Shown one piece after another: positions 1 through 10,534 of a DNA stretch of 58,441 nt (its first letter is position 1; every line of letters starts with the position of its first letter). The stretch spans positions 1 through 58,441 of the forward strand of contig FMBT01000542.1 in the NCBI GenBank assembly GCA_900095095.1, in the 5' to 3' direction. This stretch comes from Fragilariopsis cylindrus CCMP1102 (lineage: Eukaryota; Bacillariophyta; Bacillariophyceae; Bacillariales; Bacillariaceae). The notes under the pieces are model-generated. The model had not been told where the DNA came from, did not search any database, and saw only the letters and a program-made list of their open reading frames with translations. A program made the position numbers and the translations under genes.

Positions 1-76
1 CTACAACAGCAACTGATGATATCATAGCGGTTGCTGCGACGACAGCAACAATGGACGTAAGAGAACAGAATTTCAT
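1..76 (-). CDS. 5' tip of a secreted-protein gene (runs off the window)
   Basis: An ATG at 76-74 on the minus strand opens a frame with no stop to the window edge. The 25 visible residues start MKFCSLTSIVAVVAATAM and continue hydrophobic and Ala/Val-rich. This is a typical eukaryotic signal peptide: a short basic n-region followed by an h-region. The product therefore probably enters the ER, for secretion, the membrane or the plastid route. The rest of the gene lies outside the window, so family and function are unknown. Its upstream region is the gene-free stretch that follows. Confidence 0.5.
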   Translation of the reverse strand, partial: MKFCSLTSIVAVVAATAMISSVAVV

Positions 77-1287
77 TGTATTAGTTTTTAGTGTATATTT
101 TAAATTTGATGAGTGTGAATTCTTTTTATGTTTATTCTATTATTTGTGACATAAACTTGTTGTCGTTGAGTGATGTACGGATAGCGTGATTTTGTTTTGT
201 TTGAAATTGATCATCAATAATGCTGTAGAGGTGACGATGCGTGTTTAATGAACGTAACGGACAGTGTATGTTCATTAATGAACCTGTAACGGTCACTAAC
301 GTAATTCCAACGACATAATACCACGACTGGACGTGTCGTTATAATACACAGAGCGCGCGATAAACTAAAACACAATCTAAGATACAATCAAATGACATGG
401 AGTACTAGCTATGTAGTTAACTAGCAGCGAGCTAGTAGAGCAGTTGTGTACTTTCCTAAACAAAACAAAACATACACAAATAGATTGGGTAGGCATTTCC
501 AATAATACTTAGGAAACCATCCTGTTCAATTTGCTATTCTTCAATAATTAGTGGTGCAGCATGTTATGTGCAGCATAATGCTGGCAACAATTAAAAGCAA
601 GGGTTCTGAAGCTGGTACATGCCAGCAAGTCAACATTATATCACCCAGTTCTGTACCATAATAGTGTCGAAGGTGCATCCTATCATAGGTTTCTATTTTC
701 CTTTCAATTCAGTATATTATATAAAAGTTCACCCCTGACAGGTGGTTCAAAAGACACTACATGTACAGCCAAACAAGTTGATCTAGTCTATTTGACAGCC
801 AATAATAGCATGATTTAACCCCACCAGTCAGTAGTTTGCTGTCAAGTTACCTGGTGAAAGTTGATGATAGCAGTTGAAGGAACAAATAATGAATAACACA
901 AAGTGCAGAGGCCAGTCTCCTTCACTCTGTTTGTTAAAGCATGATTTTTAGCCAACTTAGCCAACTTATTTTTTGCTATTAAGTTCACACAACAATGCAG
1001 CAACAGATTTAGTGTATGAGGAATGTGTTTGATGATCAGCCAATGCCCTCATGAAGAAGAGGGCATTCAAAAAAAAAGCAAACTATGAGGAATAAGCTCA
1101 CTGTAGGTTCATATTAGTTATACGAGCTAGGTAGAACCACATGATTTATTGGTGCTATTGTAGTACAATAGCTAGCTAGACATTTTTCAAACATTGTTTG
1201 TTCTATTACTGTAATATTTTGTTTATATTATAGTGCTTATTGATATCTATATTATGTTATATTATTATTAAGTAGTATTATTTACTT
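77..1287. other. Intergenic, AT-rich, no gene seen
   Basis: No long open frame, tRNA or repeat array is visible. It holds the promoter of the minus-strand gene at 1-76 and the 3' flank of the GT31 gene, which ends at 1288. Confidence 0.5.
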
Positions 1288-3406
1288 CTAATCACAAAAA
1301 TATAATAATGAATGTAAATGTCGTACCATAGCAGGTTTTTTCATATAATGAAATGATACACTATCTGGTGCACAACATTGTTCTTTTAATTTGATTGGCC
1401 ATAAACGATTATAGGATTCGTACCAATCTCTTGCTGGTGGTATTGGATATTCCCATGAATAATGTGATCCAGGTGAAAATGGATGAAATCGTTCTCTATC
1501 TTGTGAATCACGTGTATCCACTAAACCTATATCAAATACATCTTTGAGGCAACGTGCTATCATAACATCCTCCATTGCTGTATGCTTATCTACAAAACAT
1601 TTTGGATGGTCTAATCCCGTATCAGCAAATTTTCTTAATGTTGCTTGACTTAATGCATATCCTGCACCACCAGAATTAAAAAAAATATTTTGTGATTGTT
1701 GGAAACGTCGCCCGCCAAAGAAATCATCTTTTGTTGGATCCTCTACTGCAGATGCTAAATATTGTCGTAAATTTTGTGGCAGTACATATAAATCTTCACC
1801 ACCTTGAAAGAAAAAATCAAATTCATCTAAATAATGTTTACCAACAAATCTCCATATCGATCGTACTTTTTGCCACTAATATATGATAACAAACAACGAC
1901 AACAGAACAACAACAGAAGAAAAATGTGGATATGAAATGAAGAACAAATAGGTGTAAGATAAAAAAAAATACAAATAAATGGTAAGGTAGGTAGGTAGGT
2001 AGGTGAACAAGAATTATCGCAATGCAATTTAAACTCCCGACGGACAAAAGTTGAATACACATCAAAGCCGTCGGACCTCACGGCATACGAAAGACAGAGC
2101 ATACAGTACATCTAATCTCATCGTCGAATAAATAAATTAAAAGCGTTTGACAGCGTTATATTAACAGGCGTTTGTTGTTTCATAGACGTAGTAAAGTCGT
2201 AGTAAGTAAAAAACATAATCATAAACGTACCATATTATTATATTCTTCTGGTCCATCATGTACTAATGAGATTGCTGGTATCCGTGGATCATCTTTGGTA
2301 CTAAATGCTAAAAATCCATCGCATCCACCACCCCATGTTTCACGTATGGCACGTATGGAGGTATGATGATTTTGTTCCATTGTATAGACCATACATAATA
2401 TTTTTGGTTGACGTTTGGATTTGTCAATATCTTTGTCTTTTAATACTAATGGTAATCCACGTATATATTTGGAATCCTTACCAAAATTTAATAATCCTTT
2501 ATGATCATCAATTTTTCCACCAAAGACACCAATATCTTCACATAATTCACGATTGGTTTCAGTAATTAAGGGTGGTGGCCAGATATTACCATTGGAATCT
2601 TTCCCAGCAGTCATCATTCGACGTAAGACAGTGACATCTGGTATCCATTGACCACTAGCATCCTTTTTTTCTTGGTTATCTTCCTCATCACCGTATGGAT
2701 CAATTTCTGTTGGTGCAATTGGTGGTATACCAAAATCATCTAGTCCGTCACGACATTTACCAGGACAATCATGTATCTTTTCGAAACATGTTCTCCATGA
2801 TTTACATTTATCACTAAAACCTTCTGAATCATTATGAATTTTTGGTTGCCATCCTTCATGCGGATTATTATGTTGTATTATAGCATTAACATCAATAATA
2901 GCCTTGGGAGGTAATTGTTTATGTTTCTTTTTTGATAGCAATAAATCCTGCTCATGATCATGACTATGATCAAGTAATTTATGATGATCCCCAACATCTT
3001 TTCTTTCTTTCTTTTGATGCATATTATGCCGTATCTTATCCCAATCCATCGGTGATAAACCTGCATGATATGGATTTGAACCTTTACTTTTACTATTACT
3101 ATTATTATTATTCGTAGTATTCATTATTAGACTTGGAAAAACATATTGATACACACCTAACCAAATTAAAATAAATCCAATCAAGAAAACAAATAATAAA
3201 TTACTACTGATAAAACCACGTTGTTGCTGTTGTTTTTTTTTATTCCCTCCTTTATTCGGTTTGTTGCTACTACTGGATACTGCTGTTCTCGATCCGATAG
3301 AGGTTGTTACGTGGGCACTCGTCACACCACCCGTGACGCTGGTTTTCCTAATAGCTGTACTACTACTCATCTCGGATTCGTTTGTTGTTTGTTGTTTTTT
3401 TAACAC
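1288..3406 (-). CDS. C1GALT1-like glycosyltransferase (GT31), type II Golgi membrane protein, two exons
   Basis: Exon 1 is 3406-2231 and exon 2 is 1875-1288, giving about 587 aa. The intron 2230-1876 starts GTACGT and ends TTAG, and the join restores NNM-WQKVRSIWRF, a core-1 beta-1,3-galactosyltransferase-like block. A Lys/Gln-rich cytoplasmic tail precedes one membrane anchor (about residues 67-90), then a long hydrophilic stem. The catalytic part shows KILCMVYT, IRAIRETWG, FFFQGGEDLYV (GGED where animal enzymes have the DDD metal site), FGGRRF and GGAGYALS, as in GT31. By family it adds a beta-1,3-linked hexose to glycoproteins in the Golgi; the acceptor is not known. MSSSTA at residue 13 is an alternative start. 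Confidence 0.82.
1985..2004 (+). repeat. (AGGT)5 microsatellite in the GT31 intron
   Basis: Five perfect AGGT units lie inside the intron 1876-2230 of the GT31 gene. No function is implied. Confidence 0.9.
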
Positions 3407-3980
3407 TTGCGTTGTGTTGTGTTTGTTTTCCCCGCCTTCAATGCCTATCTTCTCCTACAGGGATGCCTGTGTCTAATTTTAGAATGTTGCAATATAAAAC
3501 TTTCACAAACTTACTTGGCTGTCATATCATCGTCGACGGTATGGAAAGATGTACAGTAATAAGATAGGAGTCATCATAGGAAGCATTCACGCACAATTAA
3601 CAATGCTTCAATTCGCTTCTAGTCGCGTATTATTTATCAAACGGCTAGAATGCGACTGATTCGACTCGTTTGACTAAGATCGTGACTAGATCTATTCCCG
3701 TTTCCACGAGCAGGGTGGTCTAACGATATTTTTCTTGCTCTAAGTACAGTAGTGATGATTTATGGAAAGAGCAAGAAAAACAAAAAAGCAAACGGCTCTC
3801 TTCTCTGCTATCTGATCGATTCGATCGCTTTTGTTCTCTCCTCTCTCGCGACACTTTCCTCTGCCGCCCTGTCCTGCCTTAACGTAGAACAATTACAAAC
3901 GATAAGCTCCAGCCTTTTTCTATACAACTTCGCATCATATCAAAAAAATCACAATCAACATAACATCCCATCAATCCTTC
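3407..3980. other. Divergent intergenic region between GT31 (-) and the secreted-protein gene (+)
   Basis: Presumed shared promoter DNA between start codons at 3406 and 4044. It contains pyrimidine-rich stretches and short open frames that resemble no protein. No TATA box or motif can be assigned with confidence. Confidence 0.4.
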
Positions 3981-4043
3981 AACAAACAAAACAAAACAAA
4001 ACAAAACAAAAACAAAACAAAACAAAACAAAACAAAACAAACA
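3981..4043 (+). repeat. (AAAAC)n / A-rich leader directly before a start codon
   Basis: About twelve imperfect AAAAC units run without a break to the ATG at 4044, so the array should form most of the immediate 5' leader. The leader has no G and can hardly fold. Confidence 0.85.
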
Positions 4044-5299
4044 ATGAAATTATCAATTCCTATTTGGTTAGTCATCGTCGCCGCAACCGCAGTTGATGCG
4101 TACACTCCTTCTGTACCAAAAGTAACACCTATTAAACAAAGTAATATATTGGATTCAAATGCTGATGTTGCTATGTCACAATATGAAGCTGCATTAAAGG
4201 CTGCATTCGCTAACAATGCTGCTGTAGTATCTCCTGCTGCTGCTGCTGCTACTGTGACACCACCCATCGTAACAGCACCCGTTGTTGTTAAAGAAGCAGA
4301 AGAATCTACTACTACCACCAATAACTACAGTTCTGTTTCACCACATATGATGAAGGCTACTCCTCATGCGTTCGTTGATAATAATGTTGCAGCTGCGGCC
4401 ACGACTTCACCACCTGTAGCATTCGTCTCAAATCAACAACAACAACAACAAACAACAACAACAACAAGAGAAGAAGCCAGTCGATCAATATGATGCAGCA
4501 TTAAAAGCTGCATTCGAAGCAACTGCACCACCAACTATTGTTTTTGATAATTCCGTACAACAACAAGACGAAGAAGCATACCATCGATTCTTTCTGCAGC
4601 AAAGGAACTACAACAGGTACAACAAACAGGTACAACAGAACCAAATTGGGATAGTATTTCGGAAGATATTACTGCAAAAATTGAAAATGCGGAAATAAAG
4701 AAGGGTGGACCATTATCAGCTGCCGCCAAAGGTGATATTGTTGGTACAGTCCTGGCTGGATCGGCGGCATTGGGAACATTGCTATGCATTCACCAATCTT
4801 AATGGGTGCAGCATTAGGGTACGCATCCACGCATGTCTTAGGTGGCAAACGTGGAGAAGCATTATCCAAAGCATCCGAGGATGCCTTACAGGGTGCCTAT
4901 CAATTCTCGAAATCACAATTAGAATTAGAACATGGTGATATCTCCAAAGCATCCAAACGTATATTTAATCATATTCAACATGTTGGTAATGATAAATTAG
5001 ATGAATTATCCAATGAATTATCAACCAAGCTCAGCAGGCACGACAAGAATTAACAAATGCACCCACATTAATTGCAAACAAAACAAAACAATATGTGTCG
5101 AGTGAGGAATTTAAATCCATGCCATCCCGTAGCTTGAAAGCATTACCACATTTTTAAATTCCGATGAAGTACAGAAGGCAAAAAATTCGGCGGTACAAGC
5201 AATTAAAGATGGATTAGAATCCGAGAATTAAAGGCAGTGAAAAATCGTGCAACAATTTCATTACATGATATCTCTTCTTCAGATGAAACGATGAAGTAA
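4044..5299 (+). CDS. Secreted or plastid-type protein with Gly-zipper hairpin, frame-broken
   Basis: The first frame, 4044-4493, starts with a signal peptide (MKLSIPIWLVIVAATAVDA, cleaved near VDA-YT) and contains YEAALKAAFANN. A near copy, YDAALKAAFEAT, follows in a second frame from about 4480. A third frame (about 4575-4800) holds a helical stretch and GTVLAGSAALGTL; a fourth (4784-5053) holds LMGAALGYASTHVLGG and an amphipathic tail. Later frames finish at a TAA at 5297-5299. Protein character continues through about five one-base slips, so this is one gene with indels (assembly error or recent decay) rather than several genes. The two small-residue segments suggest a glycine-zipper membrane hairpin. 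Family not recognised. Confidence 0.5.
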
Positions 5300-6213
5300 A
5301 TTAAAATATATAAACAAAACAAATATGTGTGTAACAGCACATAAAAGAAGGAAGGAAGAAAGAAAGAATAGGAGGGTATTACTGTCTACCTAGAACGAAT
5401 GAACGAACGAAGGAACGAAGCGCTTATCATTATTTGATTTATACTATCTATAAAGAACTCGAAGCAGCTTGAACATACAGTAAACGTAGCAACACTAACA
5501 ATACAATTACATTTATTCATATCTAAACAAATTATTATTACATTATTCTACTATACTTTATACTGTTACTAGTTAGGATCAACTACAACATGACTACAAA
5601 CGTGATGGTAGTAATGAAGAGATAGAAATTGAGCTCAATGGAAGGACGGACGTGCCCATGGAATACAATTGCCATGTGGAATTTGAATACCTCTCGTAGC
5701 TGATGGCCTGCATGTCATAGACTAGAAGATGGCTCTCCCGTGGCCGCAGGTATCGAAGAGGTTGCCACAGTTCTAGTACATTCATCAACAAATTAATCCG
5801 GCTGGTAGCAAAACAAAACTTGTCAAGGTGGACGGTGTCGAATCGAATGGAGGCAGGATTTTGACAAGATGAAGAGAAAAGAAGATGGCACGATGACAAG
5901 ATGAAGAGTAAATATACTCGAGCTGAAGTTCGTCGTTTCTTTATTAGGTGATCTTTGCATGAGTTGTGCATTTATTTAGGAGAAGAAGGAGGAGGCGTAG
6001 GAATAAGTTAGTCATTTTATTTTGCGCGAGAGCCTTTTAGGATTTCGGAAGGAGGACAAACCAGTAAAGTACAGTATGTGCATCATTTTTTGTAGAAACA
6101 CCACCACCCGCACCACATCAGACACCTTTCTCCTTCTATTACGACGTGTAGTCGCCTTGATCCTTGCTTTTATTTAGGACAGCCTTCATTGCAGATCTCA
6201 GAGTTTTACCAGT
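5300..6213. other. Intergenic; purine-rich simple repeats, no gene supported
   Basis: GGAA and GAAC-type short repeats lie at 5349-5420. A 125-codon minus-strand frame at 5594-5971 has no recognisable composition or start context and is treated as chance. Confidence 0.4.
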
Positions 6214-6686
6214 ATGAAATCCACCTTGGCAATTTCCACCTTCTTGGCGCTTGCCACACACTCCTCTATTCAAACTCATGGTTTCTCAGTAGGAAATGGG
6301 AACAGAGTTCAAAACAAAGTGATTGCGCGAAAAATTCCATGTGTCATTCATAACAGAGTATATCTACTTCAAGACTATTTGCAGAAGAGGAGGGGAATGC
6401 AGTTGAAGAACCTGTGGTAGAAGAGAAGTCTTCTATCGAAGCAGCTGCTGAGAAAGCAGAAGATAAAATAGAGGAAGTCAAAGAAGCTGGAAAAGACAAA
6501 CCACTCGTCCTTTGCGATGTCCCACCTGCATCTCACTCCATGGTAATCACAAGTGATGAGCCCTCAGGAGGAAAGGTGACTACTATGACAGTACACCTTG
6601 GTATGTCAGGGCACCCTGAACCACTGGTTTGCCAAAGTGGAAAGATTGGTAGGCAGATGAATTACCTCCCGTGTTTCTCTTCTTGA
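6214..6686 (+). CDS. Small plastid-type preprotein, gene structure uncertain
   Basis: The frame opens with MKSTLAISTFLALATHSS and then HGFSV, a signal peptide with a Phe after the likely cleavage site, as in diatom plastid preproteins. A second frame continues from about 6359 with STSRLFAEEEG, like the SKLFAD mature start of the antenna protein at 16100, then an acidic coiled-coil-like stretch and a domain around VITSDEPSGGKVTTMTVHLG. The frames could be joined by removing GTGATT...AACAG (6321-6358, 38 nt), which is very short for an intron, or by one indel. The reading ends near KIG|GTAGGC, a possible donor, so later exons may exist. Function unknown. Confidence 0.45.
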
Positions 6687-7296
6687 GCATGCCTGATATG
6701 ATAAATAATAGAAAGATGGTAAGGTACATCAGTAATTGTACTCAGGTTTATCAACCAAAAAGTACAGAAATGCATGTGCAGAAACCAAGTCACTTTTAGT
6801 GTAGACCATGCCTGCCTGCTATATTTAGGATAGTATGACAATCTACTGGTGTACCTAACCTGCTACCACCTAGCCTGTCTCTTCATATATCAACACTAAT
6901 ACATCATGTTGTTTTGTTTCTATTTACACATTAAAAGGTCAAGTATGACATAGCAGCCTATCCCAACTCTTGCAGTAGTGCATCTCCACATAGAAATGCA
7001 CTGGGTTTTGAGCTACTCCCCACTTCAAGACAAGAACTTAGATGCACATCTATCCCATTGAGCTCTTTTTGTGGGAACAGGAGCGAGCAGAATGTTTGCC
7101 TGCCTCTTTAGATTGTGTTTCGATCTTGGTATGGGCAGGCTGGAGTGTAGCTGGTAGTTGATCTTATTTGGTGTCAAAAATACAGTAAGTGTAAACATTA
7201 TGCTTGGCATGCAGAAAAAATGTATTATAAATGCAAACTGTAAGACCCAAAATAATTGAATTTGATCATAAATCTATATAGGGTATGTTCCAAGGC

Positions 7297-7337
7297 TTGG
7301 TGTGTCGCGCTGTTTCTTGTGTGCAACAGCGCACCAA
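7297..7337 (+). other. Strong bulged hairpin
   Basis: TTGGT (7297-7301), a 5-nt bulge, GCGCTGTT (7307-7314), a 10-nt loop, then AACAGCGC (7325-7332) and ACCAA (7333-7337). All 13 pairs are Watson-Crick. It is not next to a recognised gene. It could be a small structured RNA, a transposon end or chance. Confidence 0.55.
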
Positions 7338-7451
7338 AGATGTTGGGCTCATATTTTGAGCACAAAACAGGTTATTTCAGTCATTTCATTGACATGACAG
7401 CTCGGTTTAGTACAAAAAAGAGGTGCCAGGCTTTAGCTCTCAGTCTGGTTA

Positions 7452-7690
7452 ATAGAAAGGAAAATTTTCAGTGTAATTTGGTCATTTGGGGGGAATTCTG
7501 TGAGGTTTTGTAATGTAGGAATGGGAAGGCAAATTTTGGACCATTACAAGAGGTGCATAAGAGGGAAGGATTACGAATTGGATGATAAACCATAGCTACA
7601 GTAATACTAATACAGTAATGTCTATTATTAGTGTTATTTTAATTAGCCATGTAGTCATTTTTATTGCTAGAGCCTTAAAAGAGGGCTCAT
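7452..7690 (+). repeat. Dispersed repeat, copy A (partner at 26345-26570)
   Basis: It shares an exact 16-mer AAGAGGTGCATAAGAG (7548-7563) with 26445-26460. Similarity extends upstream (AATTTGG-C-AT-TGGGG-AATTCT-TGAGG) and more weakly into the AT-rich downstream part. Both copies have the same orientation. It is probably an old, non-coding mobile-element remnant. Confidence 0.6.
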
Positions 7691-8567
7691 TTTCAATGGG
7701 TATATTTGGCACTTGGTGCTAAAACCAAAGCAAAAATGGGTACTGCACATGTTTCTTCCTCACATTGTACTAGTAGGTGAAAAAAGGAGGTACATGCATG
7801 GACAGACAGGTAACTTTTGTAGGTAAGAATAATCAAGTCTGGTCAGAACAAGCAAATGCACACACTTGATATCAACTAACCAATTGATACAAAATTTGAT
7901 CCTGTATAATGCATATGTGTAGATTTTCTTGCATATACCAGAGTTTCAGGCCCTACCCCCAATTTGACAGTCCCACAAACCCCGAGCTCTTTTAGAGAAA
8001 TCAGGTGGGAAAATGGCAGACCCACCAGAATGTTTCCTTGTAATGCACCTATGGAAATCTCCTTCGAATTAGATTCTGCATCATACATTCTGTGTGTGGC
8101 AGTTTAGCACAATGTAGCTCTCATTGTTGTACTATAGCAAATTCTCTTCCTCCTGTGAAAGTGCAAAGAAACACGTCTTTTTTAGCGGGTAACAAAATGT
8201 AGTTTGTAGCTTGCATACTGCATTGTAACATGCATTGAAAGCCAACAGTCAGGTTTCACAACAGGCAAGGTCTATTTAGGAGCGATTGGTTACTATGCTT
8301 GATACCTTCTTACAACAAGAGAATTTACCTCGCACTGGGTGCGCCTGACTGACTTACTAAGCGCTCTGCTGGGGGAATCTAATGCCTGCAGCAGCCGTGG
8401 CTGATAGGTTTGGATGTGCTTTGTCTGTGGTTGTTGAACATGCTCCTGTATTTTGTAAAGGAGTCTAAGAGGCTGAGCTAGAATATTTATTGCTGCTGAT
8501 TAATAGTGGGATTTTTGTTGGGGTAGGAGGTAGTTGATTGGGGGTTTAAGGTTGGATTCAGAGGAGC

Positions 8568-8870
8568 CTAGAGTTGCATTGGAGCATTTGTGTTAATTGT
8601 ACCAGAGTCACCATTGCAGTCTCCGAGAATACCAATAATGTCAGCTCCATAGTGGAGGGTAACTTGTTGGGAAATATCAAACGTCACATCTTGAGGTACA
8701 TCAGATTCAAATTGATGTCCCAATCCGCAGTCAGAGATCATATTGTACCGGAAGTTAGTAGAATCGTTTGTAGCAATGGAGGACGATGTTGATAATGCAG
8801 GCTGTGCATCGAGCTCAAAAGCGCATTTTTGACAGGACAATACTGAAAATTGGCCATATTTGCTCTGCAC
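8568..8870 (-). CDS. Doubtful 100-aa open frame, possible gene fragment
   Basis: The frame has mixed composition with spaced Cys (CQKC, ISDCGLGHQ, LGDCNGDSG) and is not low-complexity. No signal peptide, splice partner or known domain is visible. It may be one exon of a decayed gene or chance. Confidence 0.2.
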   Translation of the reverse strand: MQSKYGQFSVLSCQKCAFELDAQPALSTSSSIATNDSTNFRYNMISDCGLGHQFESDVPQDVTFDISQQVTLHYGADIIGILGDCNGDSGTINTNAPMQL

Positions 8871-9293
8871 TTGTCAGTGAAGGACTCCTATACCACAGTG
8901 CCAAATACTTCCTAAAGGTAAATTGTTAAGTGGGATAAGAAAGCCTCTGCCTCATCTTTCATACTCCATATTTTTATCAATTTTACTAGGAATACAATTC
9001 ATTTTCAAGTGGATCAAATTTACGAATTCAGTGACTTTAGTTTCAATTTTAGATGCGATGTTTGTTACTTTGTCAATCAGGTTTCATACAAAAAATATAA
9101 ATAAGTTCCTATCTTTTACGTAAAGAATTTAATGAAAAGTAGGAGAAAATTACTAGCCACACAACAAGAGTAGTCAATTAATTTTCGTACAGTATGCCAA
9201 AATATTTCTTTTTCATTTGTTAGAAAACAACCTAACATTTGAAAAAAAATCGAACACTTGTTCAAAACATACTGGTGGCCTCAAATAAATTTC

Positions 9294-10534
9294 TCATTCC
9301 CATCTAAATACAGTCTTCCATTTTCCCTTCACCTTCGCGGGATACAACGGCTCCACCCTGCCAGTATCGGGATCAGGATTAATCAGCCACGTGTTTGTTT
9401 CTAGTGCTGCCGCTGCGGTCAACCAGGTTAAAGTCAATGCCAATAACTGACCAGTCATCTTATCAATTCGCCAAAATTGATATGCGGCATACGCCTTGGT
9501 TAGCCACATTAGATACAATAGGATCACAGAGACGCCAAGCCTACGTTCTATGTTGTTACTAAGAAGATATTATAATTTCAACAAACAGATTCAGTGTGCG
9601 ATATCATAGAAAGAAGATACAGTGAGTATTGTACAACGCAAGAAAGTCAAAATTACTACAAACAAAAGTAGTCAATTCATTTTGTTTTTCTCATATTCAT
9701 ACATAACATTCTCCAAATATACTATACTCACACAGTATTCCACAAATTAGCAACACTCAAATGAAGCATTAGAGCCATCACTGCACGATTGGCATACACT
9801 CCTCCCAATATACCAACGATCCTACTAGCCGTATATGCCCGTGTGCCAAAGACAAACAATGGCCACATGATTGCAAACACATATCCAGGAGGAGTCCACG
9901 ATGGCTGTTTATTATTATTGGATGTGTCACCACTTTGTTTGTTGATAGGTAGTATGCTGAAGAATGATGTTTTTACATTGAACATGTAAAAGAATACGAA
10001 ATTTGCCCATGTTGGTATGATGGTTGATTGTAGTAGTCCTAGTTTTCCTTTCAGAATTGTTGACACCAATAATTTGTCCATGAAAATAGCGAGGAAGGTA
10101 TAAATCATAAACGTTTGTGCGGTTAAACCCGTCGCATATTTGAATATGGCTCTGAAATCCACTGGCGGTTTGGAAGAATTATCATTGGTGTTGTTGGTTA
10201 CGTCGTCATTGATTGATTCTCCTCCAACTCCTGCGCTCCGAAGAAACGTGAGGCCGCCATTCTCGCCCGTACTTCTATCACCAACGCTGCCACCATCACT
10301 ACCCCATACCCTTTGCTGAGAAATGTTGGATAGAATGTGTCTATTATTCAACCCACGATTTGATAACGTAATTTGAAAAGCATCACTAATGTGCGATGCT
10401 GAAAGCAACACTATCGCAATAATGGCAAAGACAGGGAGTGTTGGACATCTGTGGCGACGTGTCTGCCGCGGTTGCGATAATCTAAAACACGGCCTTTGTA
10501 GATCGACAGTATACGACATAGCACCACCTTCCAT
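9294..10534 (-). CDS. TspO/MBR-family membrane protein, probably plastid-targeted, two exons
   Basis: Exon 1 is 10534-9732 and exon 2 is 9558-9294. The intron 9731-9559 (173 bp) has donor GTGAGT and acceptor TTAG, and the join gives LWNTVNNIERRLGVS; about 355 aa. A hydrophobic signal near residues 34-50 is followed by SDAFQI, an ASAFAP-like plastid signal. The core has about five membrane spans and the TspO mark PSWTPPGYVFAIMWPLFVFG, then TKAYAAYQFWRIDK. TspO proteins bind tetrapyrroles and are tied to porphyrin or sterol stress responses; the ligand here is inferred. MSYTVD at residue 6 is an alternative start. Confidence 0.75.

Larger units (their letters stand above)
6690..9293. other. Gene-poor region with repeat copy and hairpin
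   Basis: No gene is supported over about 2.6 kb. The region contains a dispersed-repeat copy (about 7452-7690), a 13-bp bulged hairpin (7297-7337) and several 60-100 codon chance frames. One minus frame, 8568-8870, has a more protein-like composition and is listed separately. Confidence 0.4.

Noticed and set aside
1692..2111. Short frames across the GT31 intron
   Set aside because: The intron has good splice sites and the spliced product is a recognisable enzyme.
5594..5971. 125-codon minus frame with a Ser/Leu-rich hydrophobic part
   Set aside because: No codon bias or recognisable domain, and it sits in repeat-like purine-rich DNA.
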